64,000 bases of DNA from Clostridia bacterium (GCA_017465865.1 JAFTVF010000006.1:222040-286039); one strand, 5' to 3'; shown: positions 9,306 to 18,155, counted from the first letter of the stretch. Translations and numbers: made by a program. The notes: generated by a model not told the origin, from the sequence alone.

Positions 9306-11297
9306 TTATTTATTAATAAATTCCAGTTCCGTTATATACAGGTCGGAGGCTATGCCCTCGCCGTACGTATCGTTATGATAGAACGCAATCCACAACGGGC
9401 TTTCGCCGAGTTTCGTCAAATCGATTTCCGTCGAAACCTCTCTGCTTTCCGTTGCGTGCGCATCCATGTACAGGACGTTTGCACCGCCGCTCCAACCAAC
9501 TCTGCCCTGTCCGCCGCATTTCGTTTCTATCGTGATCCTCAAATGCGTGTAGCCTTTTTCAGCCGCTTTTTTGAACAGTGCCTCGGAAATCGTGAACGTA
9601 GGTGCGCCCGAACTGCCGCTTGCCGTATTATCCGAATGGATATGCAGCTTACCTGCCTCGTACGCTACCGTACAATTCGTCGGCGAAATCAGGGATACCG
9701 TGTTTGCATTGACGAGCGAGCCGTCTACTTCTACCAAGCCTACGAATTGTAATTTGGTCATGTATACGTCCACGGGCAAGCCTGCGTTGTGCCACATATA
9801 TACGTGCGCCGTGCCTCGCGTGATCTTTTCCAGCTCTATCCGTAAGGTTACTTCGCGCGGCTCGGTCGTCTTATCGCTATACGCTCGAAGCGTTCCGCCC
9901 ATATCGCCGTCGTATACGGCAAAGCCGCTACGGGAATATATCGTCATTTCCAAAGCCGTATACCCTGCAAGTTTTGCTTTCTCGACGTGCTGTTCTGCAA
10001 TCGAAAAGCCCACCAAGCCGTTGTTGCTGTTTGCCGTTGCGGGCAAAACGAGCTTAAACGCGTTTGCCGTCGTATTGCCTACCGCCGCGTCGGCTTCGTA
10101 GGTTTTGCTCGTACAGCCGTGCTCTTGCACTGCGGACAAATGCTTTTCTTGGACGAAGTTTTGTCCGTAGTATTCTTTCAGCGACACCGCGCTGAACGTT
10201 TGGGTGATCGTCTTTGCTACGTTGCCGTTTTTGATACATTCTGCGATATACGCGTATTGTCCAGCAGTAGTCAAGGTATAGCTTTTTTCGGTAATTTCCT
10301 GTTTTACCGCCGAAGTCGGGGTTTGGATATACGTTTTTACCTCAAATTCCTGTATGGAATATTCCGCCTTGCCCAAGCTCGGCAAAGTAACCGTTTCCGT
10401 TTCCACGAAAATTTCGCCCGTCAAATCGAACTCCGCGATAAACGCAGGCTCGGCGCTGTCGGTAATCTCCAACGCGATATCCGTCGAGCCGTCGTTGAAG
10501 TTCAGCGTTAAACCGTATTCGCCTACGCCCAGCGAAGCGATCAGTTTCGGAAGCAGCATAAAACACCCGTTATCCGTCGCATACTCGCCCGTTACGCAGG
10601 CAACCTCGCCCACGTAAACGCTTAACAGCGTACTGCCGGTAATTTCTACCGTCGTGTACGCTCTGGAAAAGTCCACGGTTTGGTCGGGAATATTATAGGT
10701 TTTCGTGGACGGCTGTACGTTGACCGTAATCGTTTTTTGCGCGGTGTTTCCGTACCCGTCCGTTGCCGTAACGGATAATTGCTGTTCGCCCGTTTTCACC
10801 GAGCCGTTTGCATTTAACGCCACTTCGCTATTCAGCTTGACGTCCACTGCACCGCCAAAGGTGTCGGTTGCCGTAATCAAAGAGGTGATCGCTCTGCCTG
10901 CCTCCGTCGCTACCGCGTACGGAATATCAAGCGTCGAGGTTTCGATGATCGGCGCGCCGTATACGTATACGATACATTCCGATGAGCCGTTTGCCGTGTC
11001 GTATTTCACCGTATACTGTCCGGGCGTACCGAATTTGACCGCCGAATCGTCGATCGTGATTTCCAGCGTTTTGCCCTCGTCGTCCACGGCAAGCACGCCT
11101 TTGGAAAAGTCGTAATCGGTTTCCGAAACGGAGATATGTACGTCTTTTATCCCCGTAAATTCCACCTGCTTGTCGGGCGATTTGCCCTTTTCGTCCTTGC
11201 AGCCTTTACAAGCCGCAAGCGCAAAAGAAAGGGTCGCAAGCAGCGCGCACGTTAGAACGCCGCGTAAAAATTTGCCAAACAACCTTCTTTTTTTCAT
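9306..11297 (-). CDS. Exported lipoprotein with Ig-like repeats and two C-terminal modules
   Basis: This 663-residue lipoprotein has a signal peptide ending in LSFALAACKG (lipobox L-A-A-C), so it should be anchored to the outer membrane leaflet. Residues 45-200 hold two Ig-like/cadherin-like repeats (PGQYTVKYD; EQQLSVTATDGYGNTAQKT, a typical HYR/Big_3-like pattern). Two C-terminal modules at about 395-530 and 540-663 are related to those in the neighbouring 766-residue protein: KLHIHSDNTASGSSGAPTF, KGYTHLRITIE, WIAFYHND, SDLYITELEF. It is the first gene of the operon. A strong ribosome site (AAGGAGGAC) precedes its ATG at 11297. I infer a surface component that captures carbohydrate for the downstream importer. 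Confidence 0.8.
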   Translation of the reverse strand: MKKRRLFGKFLRGVLTCALLATLSFALAACKGCKDEKGKSPDKQVEFTGIKDVHISVSETDYDFSKGVLAVDDEGKTLEITIDDSAVKFGTPGQYTVKYDTANGSSECIVYVYGAPIIETSTLDIPYAVATEAGRAITSLITATDTFGGAVDVKLNSEVALNANGSVKTGEQQLSVTATDGYGNTAQKTITVNVQPSTKTYNIPDQTVDFSRAYTTVEITGSTLLSVYVGEVACVTGEYATDNGCFMLLPKLIASLGVGEYGLTLNFNDGSTDIALEITDSAEPAFIAEFDLTGEIFVETETVTLPSLGKAEYSIQEFEVKTYIQTPTSAVKQEITEKSYTLTTAGQYAYIAECIKNGNVAKTITQTFSAVSLKEYYGQNFVQEKHLSAVQEHGCTSKTYEADAAVGNTTANAFKLVLPATANSNNGLVGFSIAEQHVEKAKLAGYTALEMTIYSRSGFAVYDGDMGGTLRAYSDKTTEPREVTLRIELEKITRGTAHVYMWHNAGLPVDVYMTKLQFVGLVEVDGSLVNANTVSLISPTNCTVAYEAGKLHIHSDNTASGSSGAPTFTISEALFKKAAEKGYTHLRITIETKCGGQGRVGWSGGANVLYMDAHATESREVSTEIDLTKLGESPLWIAFYHNDTYGEGIASDLYITELEFINK

Positions 11298-11331
11298 ACT
11301 GTGTCCTCCTTTTTTCTTTTACTATTACAAA

Positions 11332-11347
11332 CAGTTCCGAAAAACTG
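11332..11347. promoter_or_regulatory. Short inverted repeat in the divergent araC / uptake-operon region
   Basis: CAGTT-N6-AACTG lies between the divergent starts (11297 leftward, 11413 rightward). It is placed where an AraC-family regulator or repressor could act on the leftward operon. It is only a 5-bp dyad, so this is a weak operator candidate. Confidence 0.25.
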
Positions 11348-11374
11348 AACGTTATCTTTTTTTTCTTTCTTCTC

Positions 11375-11403
11375 TTGACATTTCCAAAAGAGTGTGCTAT
11401 AAT
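11375..11403 (+). promoter_or_regulatory. Near-consensus sigma-A promoter of the AraC gene
   Basis: TTGACA (11375-11380), a 17-bp spacer and TATAAT (11398-11403): a perfect housekeeping promoter. The start codon of the regulator is at 11413, only 9 nt after the -10 box, so transcription should begin within about 0-4 nt of the ATG. Confidence 0.85.
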
Positions 11404-11412
11404 GGCGACACT

Positions 11413-12354
11413 ATGAAGAACCAATTTTTAGAAGAATTGAATATCGACGTGCACGTAGCGCATTTCGTAAACGGCGCAAACAATTCCAACCACAAAATCC
11501 CTTGGCGCAGACTGTACGATTACGAGCTGATTTTCGTCGTAGACGGCGAGCTTATCGTGCGTACCAAAACGGAAACGTATACGGTTAAGAAAAACCAACT
11601 GCATATTATGCCGCCGTTTACCTATCACACGCGGTATTTCGAGGCGGACGCGCAATGCTCTTATTACGGCATACATCTTGATTTCTTCGCTTCCTCCAAA
11701 GAGGACTTTTCCTACTATGACGCGTATATCGTGCCGATTAAATTCGAAAACGAGGATTTCGTCGAACAGGAAAAATGGTTAAACCGCAAGCGGTTTGAGG
11801 GAATTAAAGTTCCGTCGTGTCTTGATATCCAGCGCCCGAAACAGTTGGAAGCGTTATGTAAGACCATTTGCAGAAATTCTGCGAAGAAAAACGACCCGTA
11901 CTTGAAAATTTTGTTAAACGCAAACGCCTACGCGATCGTACATCATATCTTGCAGGAATGTGAAAAAAGCGGTCAACCTCTCTTTTCCTATAACAAGAAT
12001 TTACACGCGGATATTATTGCAGATTTCATAGAGCTCGTGCAACACGAATATATGAACGAATTGGATATTGATAAAATCGTTTTTGGGTACGGATTAAGTA
12101 AAAATCATTTCGCGAAGATCTTCAAACAGGCTATGCATACGGCTCCGCACAATTACCTCATCGACTATCGCCTTGAAAAAGCAAAAGAGCTGTTGAAATC
12201 GGGGAAATATTACATAAACGAAGTCGCGGAAAAGGTCGGTTATCCAAATTACGCGTACTTCTCGCGGCTGTTCAAAAACAAAGAAGGGGTAAGCCCGCAA
12301 AATTATTTATTGAAAAACGGCCGTCTGCGTAATAAATTGCCCAGCGACGATTAA
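11413..12354 (+). CDS. AraC-family transcriptional regulator
   Basis: The regulator has 313 residues. The N-terminal half is a cupin-type sugar-sensing domain (WRRLYDYELIFVVDGELIV, HIMPPFTYHTR). The C-terminal 95 residues contain the two AraC helix-turn-helix motifs (DIDKIVFGYGLSKNHFAKIF and INEVAEKVGYPNYAYFSRLF followed by GVSPQNY). The ATG at 11413 is the natural N-terminus, although a longer ORF extends upstream through the promoter. No Shine-Dalgarno is present and the predicted transcription start nearly coincides with the ATG, so the mRNA may be leaderless. It is divergent from the uptake operon and upstream of the glycosidase gene, which suggests it controls both (inference). Confidence 0.9.
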   Translation: MKNQFLEELNIDVHVAHFVNGANNSNHKIPWRRLYDYELIFVVDGELIVRTKTETYTVKKNQLHIMPPFTYHTRYFEADAQCSYYGIHLDFFASSKEDFSYYDAYIVPIKFENEDFVEQEKWLNRKRFEGIKVPSCLDIQRPKQLEALCKTICRNSAKKNDPYLKILLNANAYAIVHHILQECEKSGQPLFSYNKNLHADIIADFIELVQHEYMNELDIDKIVFGYGLSKNHFAKIFKQAMHTAPHNYLIDYRLEKAKELLKSGKYYINEVAEKVGYPNYAYFSRLFKNKEGVSPQNYLLKNGRLRNKLPSDD

Positions 12355-12452
12355 AAAATTATATTTTTATTATAGCTTACAGCTACTCGAAAGTCAATAC
12401 ACAAAAAAATGTCAAGTTTGCACTATTTAATCACGAAAAATTAACATATACA

Positions 12453-12482
12453 AAAAAAGCTCGTCCCCTAACGAGCTTTTTT
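12453..12482 (+). terminator. Intrinsic terminator after the AraC gene
   Basis: An 11-bp stem (AAAAAGCTCGT / ACGAGCTTTTT) with a 6-nt loop ends in a T-run. It lies 98 nt past the AraC stop codon; the A-run on the other side would also let it act leftward. Confidence 0.75.
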
Positions 12483-12540
12483 GATGATTAAAAAGTGTAA
12501 ACAACAAATGTATTTGTGCATTTATTTTTGCCGTAATATA

Positions 12541-12549
12541 TGCTATAAT
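12541..12549 (+). promoter_or_regulatory. Extended -10 promoter for the DUF4091 gene
   Basis: TGC followed by TATAAT (12544-12549) is an extended -10 element. The -35 position holds only TTTATT, so the promoter may need an activator such as the adjacent AraC protein. A ribosome site (AAAGGAG) follows before the ATG at 12583. Confidence 0.6.
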
Positions 12550-12582
12550 AAAAGTATACTTTAATAAAGGAGTTTTGATTGT

Positions 12583-14154
12583 ATGTTTATATGGTGCAAG
12601 CATAGTAGCGCGCAGGTAATGACGAACACTCGCCCAGAAAAAGGAGCAACGAATAAACTTAGTCTGGATTCCGCAAGAAATATGACGGTTTGCGGACAGG
12701 TTTGTTTACGGGAATATAAGGATTTCAAGATAGAAAGCGCAGAATTTTCCGCGCTGCCCGAAAATATTTCGGCGGAATATCATATCGCCGAATGTATTCT
12801 TTTTAACGACGGCGTCCCCTATCCCGATATTCTATCCTCCAAACGCTCGGTAGCGGTAAAGGCGCATTATACGCAAAGTCTTTGGGTCAGCTTCCGCGTA
12901 AGCGCGGCTACGGCGACAGGGAAATATCCGATTGCCTTTCATATTCATACGAGTTTAGGGGATTTTACCGCGGAATTTGAGTTGACGGTATACTCCGCCG
13001 TATTGCCCGAGCCGAAAAATGCTGCGTTCGGACACGAATATTTCTTCGTATCCGACGAGGATTTCGCCTATAACGATATTCCCGCCTGCCCTTCTAATCC
13101 GTACAAGTACGCGCGTTATTCAAAAGAATGGTGGGCGCTTATGCGAGAATACGCGAAAACCATGAAAGATTTGCGGGTAAACAGCTTATATCTGTCCAGC
13201 TTAGCGCTTCTCAAAGACGCAGGCTCTAAAAAACTCAGCGATACGGAATGGGTGTTTCATTTCGAGCTGTTGGATAAGTTTGTGCAAACGTTTTTGGAAT
13301 ACGGGAGCTTTAACAAAATCACCGTTCGCGCTATCATATCCTGCGCCGACGGCAATACGATTGAAGCCATCGACGAAAACGGAGGCTCAAAATTGTTAAA
13401 AATCCCCGAAGCGGAAGCGGAAAACTGGGCGAAAGCGTATTATACAGCCATCTATCAGCATTTCAAAGAAATGGGTTGGTTGGAATTGTTGCATATGCAC
13501 TTACAGGACGAACCGCATAAAAAAGACTACTGGCAATGGGCAAGAGAATTGTGCAAACTTTATATGCCGAATATCCCTTGCAGCGAACCCCTTGACACCC
13601 ACGCCGTCGTTGAGGAATTACAATCGCTGGATTTATATATCCCGCGTATTGATATTTATGAAGAGAATACGGCTTTTTATAAAAAGCAACAGAAACGGGG
13701 CGCGCAGCTTTGGGTGTATTCCTGTTGTTATCCGGAAGAAAACTGGTGGTTGAATAAATTTATCGATTTACCGCCCGTACACAGCAGACAAATGTCCTGG
13801 GTATGTTTTTCCCAAGGCATCACGGGCTTTCTGCATTGGGGCTTTAATCAATGGTTTGCGGACTTATACGGTATCAGCCCGTCCTCGCGTTTCAAGGGCG
13901 ACGGTTTTATCGTATATCCAAACGCAGAGAACAATACGGTCGATTTGTCCGTGCGTGCAATCAATACGCGCGACGGAATACAAGAATACGAGCTGCTTCA
14001 TCTTCTGTGCTTAAAATCGCCGAAAAAAGCCAAATCGCTGGCAAAACGAGTAGGGAAAAGTTTTCTTAACTTTAATCAAAACGAAAACTGCGTTGACTTC
14101 GCCCGACGTGAATTGTTACAGCTTTTAGAAGATTGCTCCGAGCAACAACCGTAA
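12583..14154 (+). CDS. DUF4091 / GH123-like putative glycoside hydrolase
   Basis: The protein has 523 residues with no signal peptide, so it is probably cytoplasmic. The N-terminal 150 residues form a beta-rich domain (FRVSAATATGKYPIAFHIHT). The remainder matches the DUF4091 pattern found next to GH123-type barrels: MHLQDEPHKKDYW with acidic D-E as possible catalytic residues, LWVYSCCYPEENWWLNKFID, the motif GFLHWGFNQW, then FKGDGFIVYPN and RDGIQEYELLHLL near the C-terminus. GH123 enzymes cleave N-acetylgalactosaminides with substrate assistance, but substrate cannot be assigned here. It would act on sugar imported by the nearby transporter. A bidirectional terminator separates it from the convergent GH2 gene. 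Confidence 0.8.
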   Translation: MFIWCKHSSAQVMTNTRPEKGATNKLSLDSARNMTVCGQVCLREYKDFKIESAEFSALPENISAEYHIAECILFNDGVPYPDILSSKRSVAVKAHYTQSLWVSFRVSAATATGKYPIAFHIHTSLGDFTAEFELTVYSAVLPEPKNAAFGHEYFFVSDEDFAYNDIPACPSNPYKYARYSKEWWALMREYAKTMKDLRVNSLYLSSLALLKDAGSKKLSDTEWVFHFELLDKFVQTFLEYGSFNKITVRAIISCADGNTIEAIDENGGSKLLKIPEAEAENWAKAYYTAIYQHFKEMGWLELLHMHLQDEPHKKDYWQWARELCKLYMPNIPCSEPLDTHAVVEELQSLDLYIPRIDIYEENTAFYKKQQKRGAQLWVYSCCYPEENWWLNKFIDLPPVHSRQMSWVCFSQGITGFLHWGFNQWFADLYGISPSSRFKGDGFIVYPNAENNTVDLSVRAINTRDGIQEYELLHLLCLKSPKKAKSLAKRVGKSFLNFNQNENCVDFARRELLQLLEDCSEQQP

Positions 14155-14176
14155 ACGGATAATTTAGCCTTATGAA

Positions 14177-14216
14177 AAAACGCGAAACCCTTATAAATTA
14201 AGGAGCTTCGCGTTTT
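14177..14216. terminator. Bidirectional terminator between the DUF4091 and GH2 genes
   Basis: AAAACGCGAA (14177-14186) pairs with TTCGCGTTTT (14207-14216), with a further CCTT/AAGG pairing inside. A- and T-runs flank both sides, so it serves both convergent genes. Confidence 0.85.
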
Positions 14217-14227
14217 CTTATACAATT

Positions 14228-15961
14228 TTACTCGATTTTATCCGCTTCGGTTTTGAGCTTTGCGTTGATTGCGGACATTTTTTCCACGGGAATTTTTAAG
14301 ACTTTCCTGTCGTAAGTACGAAGTCCGTTGATCTCCTCTTCCACGTCGGATACCTGCGTATAGATACAAGCGCAAAGCCCTTTTTTTATCAGCGGTAAAA
14401 GCTTCTTTATATATAATTTTTCAAGCGCTTCTATGAGTTTGTCTTTATCACGGAATTTCTTATACCCGAACTCTTTCGTTTCGTCGAAAACGTGCCCGTC
14501 GATCTTCATCGAATAACCGCCGAACTCGCTTAAAACAACGGGGCGCGGGTCTTTCGGTACACGCAAGGGCGTGTAATAGGTATGCAGACTTTTCAGTTCC
14601 GTTTTATCCTTACCCTGATCGTACCAACCGCTGACGGAATCAATGATACGGCTTTGATCTTTCTCACGTACGTATTCGGTAATCCGAGCAGAATCAAACT
14701 GTCCCCAGCCCTCGTTGAACGGCACCCAAACGCCGATACAGGTACAGTTGTACAGCAGTGAAAGTATCTCTTCTGCCATATCCATAAATTCGGCGCGGTT
14801 TTCCGCAGGCTCGCGCATAAAATACCGATAATCGCTGTCTTTATGCTTAAAACCGAGAAAGGGCAATAACGCCACCTTTGCAAAGGCGTATTCCCCTCCG
14901 CCGTTGATAAAATCCTGCCACACGACAAGCCCGATACGGTCGCAATGATAATACCAACGCATCGGCTCAATTTTAATATGTTTTCGAACGGTGTTAAAGC
15001 CCATATTTTTCAAGAGCGCAAGCTCGTCTATCGCCGCTTCGTCGCTGGGATAGGTCAGCATGCCGTCCGACCAGTAGCCTTGGTCTAATACGCCGTTGAA
15101 AAAGTAAGGTTTCCCGTTCAAAGTCAAACGCATTTTTCCTTTCTTATCGCGAGTTTTCCCAAACGAGCGCACGCCGAAATACGAACGCACTTCGTCGCCT
15201 GCTTCGTTTTTCAAGACAAAATCGTAGAGCTTCGGATTTTCTGGCGACCAAAGCTCGAAATCGTAGCAAAGAACGATTTCGTCTGTGAATTTCTCTCGGA
15301 TAATTTCCTTATCGCCGTCAAAAACGGTGATTTCCGTTTGGAAATCTCCGACGGACGAGATTTTTACGCATTTTTTCTCCGCGTTCGGCGTGATCGTAAA
15401 ATTGCCTATATGCTCGCAGGGCATACTTTCCAGCCATACCGTTTGCCAAATCCCGCTTTGAGGGGTATACCAAATCCCGCCCCGTCTATCCGATTGTTTC
15501 CCCCTTGCACCGCCGTTGCGCGTGCCCTCGTCCTTGCATACCACCGTCAAGGTATTTTCTCCGAGCTTCGCAACGCAGGCAACGTCCATGGAAAATGCGG
15601 TAAAACCGCCTTTATGTCCGCCCACTTTTTCGCCGTTGAAAAAGACTTCGCATTCTTCGTCAACCGCGTCGAAATGCAGAAGCGTTACGCCCTGCAATAA
15701 ATTCTCCGTAAGGTCTATTTTACGGGTATAAACGAGTTTTTCCCCGCTTTTGAGCTGAAATCTCTCCGGAATACCGCTGTTTAGGGTTTCGGGAGAAAAC
15801 GGAACGAGGATTTTCCCCTCGAAAGAACGCTCGCCGTTTTCGCCGAGCTTATAAAAATCCCAATAGCCGTTGAAGCAGCGCCAATCTTTGCGGCAAGCCT
15901 GCGGACGGGGATGTTCGCCGTGCGGGATCGCGCCTGTTTCGTATGCCGTTTTCAGTTTCAT
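14228..15961 (-). CDS. Glycoside hydrolase family 2 enzyme
   Basis: The 577-residue GH2 protein has the family order: sugar-binding jelly roll (residues 20-180), Ig-like domain (185-270) and TIM barrel (275-560). The acid/base glutamate is in VWVPFNEGWGQFD (E417) and the nucleophile in VVLSEFGG (E479), both intact. There is no signal peptide, so it should act in the cytoplasm on imported oligosaccharides. It is shorter than LacZ and resembles compact beta-galactosidase/beta-glucuronidase-type GH2 enzymes; specificity is not determinable. An AAGGAAGAGG ribosome site precedes the ATG. The preceding ABC gene ends in a terminator only about 20 nt upstream, so the GH2 gene either relies on readthrough or on a promoter inside that gene. 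Confidence 0.9.
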   Translation of the reverse strand: MKLKTAYETGAIPHGEHPRPQACRKDWRCFNGYWDFYKLGENGERSFEGKILVPFSPETLNSGIPERFQLKSGEKLVYTRKIDLTENLLQGVTLLHFDAVDEECEVFFNGEKVGGHKGGFTAFSMDVACVAKLGENTLTVVCKDEGTRNGGARGKQSDRRGGIWYTPQSGIWQTVWLESMPCEHIGNFTITPNAEKKCVKISSVGDFQTEITVFDGDKEIIREKFTDEIVLCYDFELWSPENPKLYDFVLKNEAGDEVRSYFGVRSFGKTRDKKGKMRLTLNGKPYFFNGVLDQGYWSDGMLTYPSDEAAIDELALLKNMGFNTVRKHIKIEPMRWYYHCDRIGLVVWQDFINGGGEYAFAKVALLPFLGFKHKDSDYRYFMREPAENRAEFMDMAEEILSLLYNCTCIGVWVPFNEGWGQFDSARITEYVREKDQSRIIDSVSGWYDQGKDKTELKSLHTYYTPLRVPKDPRPVVLSEFGGYSMKIDGHVFDETKEFGYKKFRDKDKLIEALEKLYIKKLLPLIKKGLCACIYTQVSDVEEEINGLRTYDRKVLKIPVEKMSAINAKLKTEADKIE

Positions 15962-15975
15962 AGTCCTCTTCCTTT

Positions 15976-16004
15976 GAAAAAAGCGGGCTGATTGCAGTCC
16001 GCTT
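15976..16004 (-). terminator. Terminator at the end of the peptide-cassette operon
   Basis: AAGCGG (15981-15986) pairs with CCGCTT (15999-16004); on the leftward strand the stem is followed by six Ts. The stem overlaps the stop codon of the ABC transporter gene. Confidence 0.7.
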
Positions 16005-17673
16005 ATTTCCTTATAATCATTCGGTTTTCGATATGCAAGATCCCGTCGGCGATCGCGAGCGCCGCGGGGCGATGCGTAACGATTAGGCAGGTCTTGCCCT
16101 GTAAATTTTTGACGTTTTCAAGCAACGCTTTTTCCGTTTCTCCGTCGAGCGCGGAGGTCGCTTCATCCAAAAGCAGTATCGGTCTGTCCGACAACACCGC
16201 ACGGGCAACCGCCAAGCGCTGTAACTGCCCCTCTGAAAGCCCTCCGCCGTTTTCGGAAAGCGAAGTATTCAGCCCCTCGGGCAATTCCCAAACGAATTCC
16301 GCGCAAGCGGTTTTGAGCGCCGTTTTTAACTTCTCGTCGATCAGCTTTTGATCCGTTTCGGTTGTGAAAAAGGTCAAATTTTCATAAATCGTGCCCGAGA
16401 ATAGGAAATTCCCCTGCGGTACGTAGGCAAACAAGCCGCGATGCGCCGCCGTGAGCCGTTCCCGCGTTTCGCCTTGCAGATACACTTCGCCGTGCGTAGG
16501 ACGGTAGACGTTGAGCAATAACTTGAAAAGCGTGCTCTTCCCCGTGCCCGAAGCGCCCGTAAGACAGACGATCTCGCCTTTGTGTATCTCGCAATCCGCG
16601 CTTTCCAGCACCGTTTCTCTGCCGTAAGTAAAGCCTACGTTTTCAAAAACGATCTTTTTAAGCTCGGAATAGGATATCTGCTTTTCAGTTGCCGTGATTT
16701 CCTCGCAAGGCAAATTATCAAGCTCCGCCAAACGCTCTCCGCTCGTTTGTAACGCGTAATACGCGGGCATGAGCGAGGAAAACGCCGAAAGCGGGTGCTG
16801 GAACTGCATCAAAAGCAGGATAACGGATAAAATCGAGCCGTAATCGTCGTTGCCGTTGAGTACGCTGACTGCGCTCCATACCACGGCGAAAATCAAGCCG
16901 AAATTGCTTAAAAGGGTAAAAATACAGCCCATCCACGAACGCAAAACGTTGCGTTTCATACGCTTGTCGTAGTACGCGTCGGCAAAGATTTTGGATTTTT
17001 GCGCCGTTTTTTCTTCCGCGCCGTAGGCTTTGAGGGTCATAGAAGCGGAAAGCCCCTCTTGCATAAAGGAACGGGATTCGCCGTCCGCTTGCAGTACTTC
17101 TTTTTGCCGTTTCTTGATCTGACGGCGGAACAAAGCCGCAAGCGCGCCGAAGATCCCGCCGCAAACGACGTAAATGCAGGTAAACAACGGATCGATGGTC
17201 AAAAGCGCCGCCACTGCGCCGAGGCATTGAATGAGCATACCCGCAAACGCAGGCAACAAGCCCACTGTAACCCCTGCGAATTCTCCGATATCCGTCGTAA
17301 GCCTATTGAGAAGCTCCCCGCTGTGGTATTCCTGTAATTTCGCGTAGTCCGAACGCAGAATTTTCGAAAACACTTTCGTACGCTGCTCGGCGACGATTTT
17401 CGCGCGCAGTTTTTCCGCAAAAAATCCGTCGATCGTTTTAATGAGGATACGGAGCAATAACAGCCCGAGCAAGGTAGCGGAAAATATCCAAAGCAAGGTG
17501 TTTTTTCCGTCTGCCGCGCTGTTGATAACGTAGCGCACCATATACGCGAACGCAAGGGATAAAACGGTGGATAAAACGGTAAAAAAAGTCAAAAAAAGTA
17601 CGGACGCGCGATAGGGGCGCGTCTCTCTTTTTAACCATTCTTTTCCGATTTTATCCGTCTTTTCCGTTTTCAT
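16003..17673 (-). CDS. ABC exporter, fused membrane and ATPase domains
   Basis: The protein has 556 residues: an N-terminal six-helix exporter domain (about residues 20-320) followed by an ATPase with Walker A GASGTGKST, signature LSEGQLQRLAVARA and Walker B ILLLDEATSALD, then a switch His in IVTHRP. It has the type I exporter architecture used for peptides, lipids and drugs and lacks a C39 peptidase domain. The gene starts 6 nt after the S26-type peptidase gene and is last in the operon. The company of PqqD-like and HPr-kinase-like genes and two small lipoproteins suggests export of a modified peptide (inference). Alone it could equally be a multidrug exporter. Confidence 0.85.
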   Translation of the reverse strand: MKTEKTDKIGKEWLKRETRPYRASVLFLTFFTVLSTVLSLAFAYMVRYVINSAADGKNTLLWIFSATLLGLLLLRILIKTIDGFFAEKLRAKIVAEQRTKVFSKILRSDYAKLQEYHSGELLNRLTTDIGEFAGVTVGLLPAFAGMLIQCLGAVAALLTIDPLFTCIYVVCGGIFGALAALFRRQIKKRQKEVLQADGESRSFMQEGLSASMTLKAYGAEEKTAQKSKIFADAYYDKRMKRNVLRSWMGCIFTLLSNFGLIFAVVWSAVSVLNGNDDYGSILSVILLLMQFQHPLSAFSSLMPAYYALQTSGERLAELDNLPCEEITATEKQISYSELKKIVFENVGFTYGRETVLESADCEIHKGEIVCLTGASGTGKSTLFKLLLNVYRPTHGEVYLQGETRERLTAAHRGLFAYVPQGNFLFSGTIYENLTFFTTETDQKLIDEKLKTALKTACAEFVWELPEGLNTSLSENGGGLSEGQLQRLAVARAVLSDRPILLLDEATSALDGETEKALLENVKNLQGKTCLIVTHRPAALAIADGILHIENRMIIRK

Positions 17674-17678
17674 ATACT

Positions 17679-18152
17679 TTACCGTACCGATTTCTTTTTA
17701 CGAATGAAAATGCGTACAATCTTTCGTATCGCGCCTTTGATTTTTCCTTTGAAAATCACGAAAAATCGGCGCGTTTTATAGGTTTTTATGCGTTTTTCGG
17801 CATATTTTAGATACTTTTTATCCGTACAAAGGATATGCTTGCCTTTACGGAAAAACTCCGTCAACACCCCGAAAACGTCGTCTTCGGGAATATGCTCGTC
17901 CGAATAACAGTTATCGCCGCGGATTAAATACCCGCCCTCTTCGCGGGCAAGCACGCGGTGTAATACGTACGCTTCGCCGCGCCGATACAGCGCCACGTCC
18001 AAACGCTTCAAACGCTCCGTTTTCGGACGGATCACCACGGTATCCCGACGGCTTTTGAGCATAGGCAACATACTCACGCCCACCGTCGGTCCGACGTACA
18101 CGCCTTTTTCGCGGAGCACGTCTTCGATTTTTAACTTCTCGACGGTTTCCAT
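17679..18152 (-). CDS. S24/S26-family peptidase-like protein, signal peptidase type with Ser-His
   Basis: This 157-residue protein contains the S26 box GVSMLPML with the presumed nucleophile S27. The general base position reads LHRVL with H65, as in the ER/SipW-type (S26B) signal peptidases, not the lysine of bacterial Lep. RGDNCYSDE (D80) matches the third conserved box. There is no N-terminal membrane segment, unusual for a signal peptidase; the C-terminal 35 residues are strongly basic and amphipathic (IFKGKIKGAIRKIVRIFIRK) and could attach it to the membrane. It sits 3 nt after the PqqD-like gene. I infer a processing peptidase for the cassette's peptide products; the substrate is unknown. 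Confidence 0.75.
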   Translation of the reverse strand: METVEKLKIEDVLREKGVYVGPTVGVSMLPMLKSRRDTVVIRPKTERLKRLDVALYRRGEAYVLHRVLAREEGGYLIRGDNCYSDEHIPEDDVFGVLTEFFRKGKHILCTDKKYLKYAEKRIKTYKTRRFFVIFKGKIKGAIRKIVRIFIRKKKSVR

Positions 18153-18155
18153 AAA

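Noticed and set aside
12355-12452. Small gene after araC
   Set aside because: The stretch is AT-rich, with no start codon carrying a ribosome site and no frame longer than a few codons.
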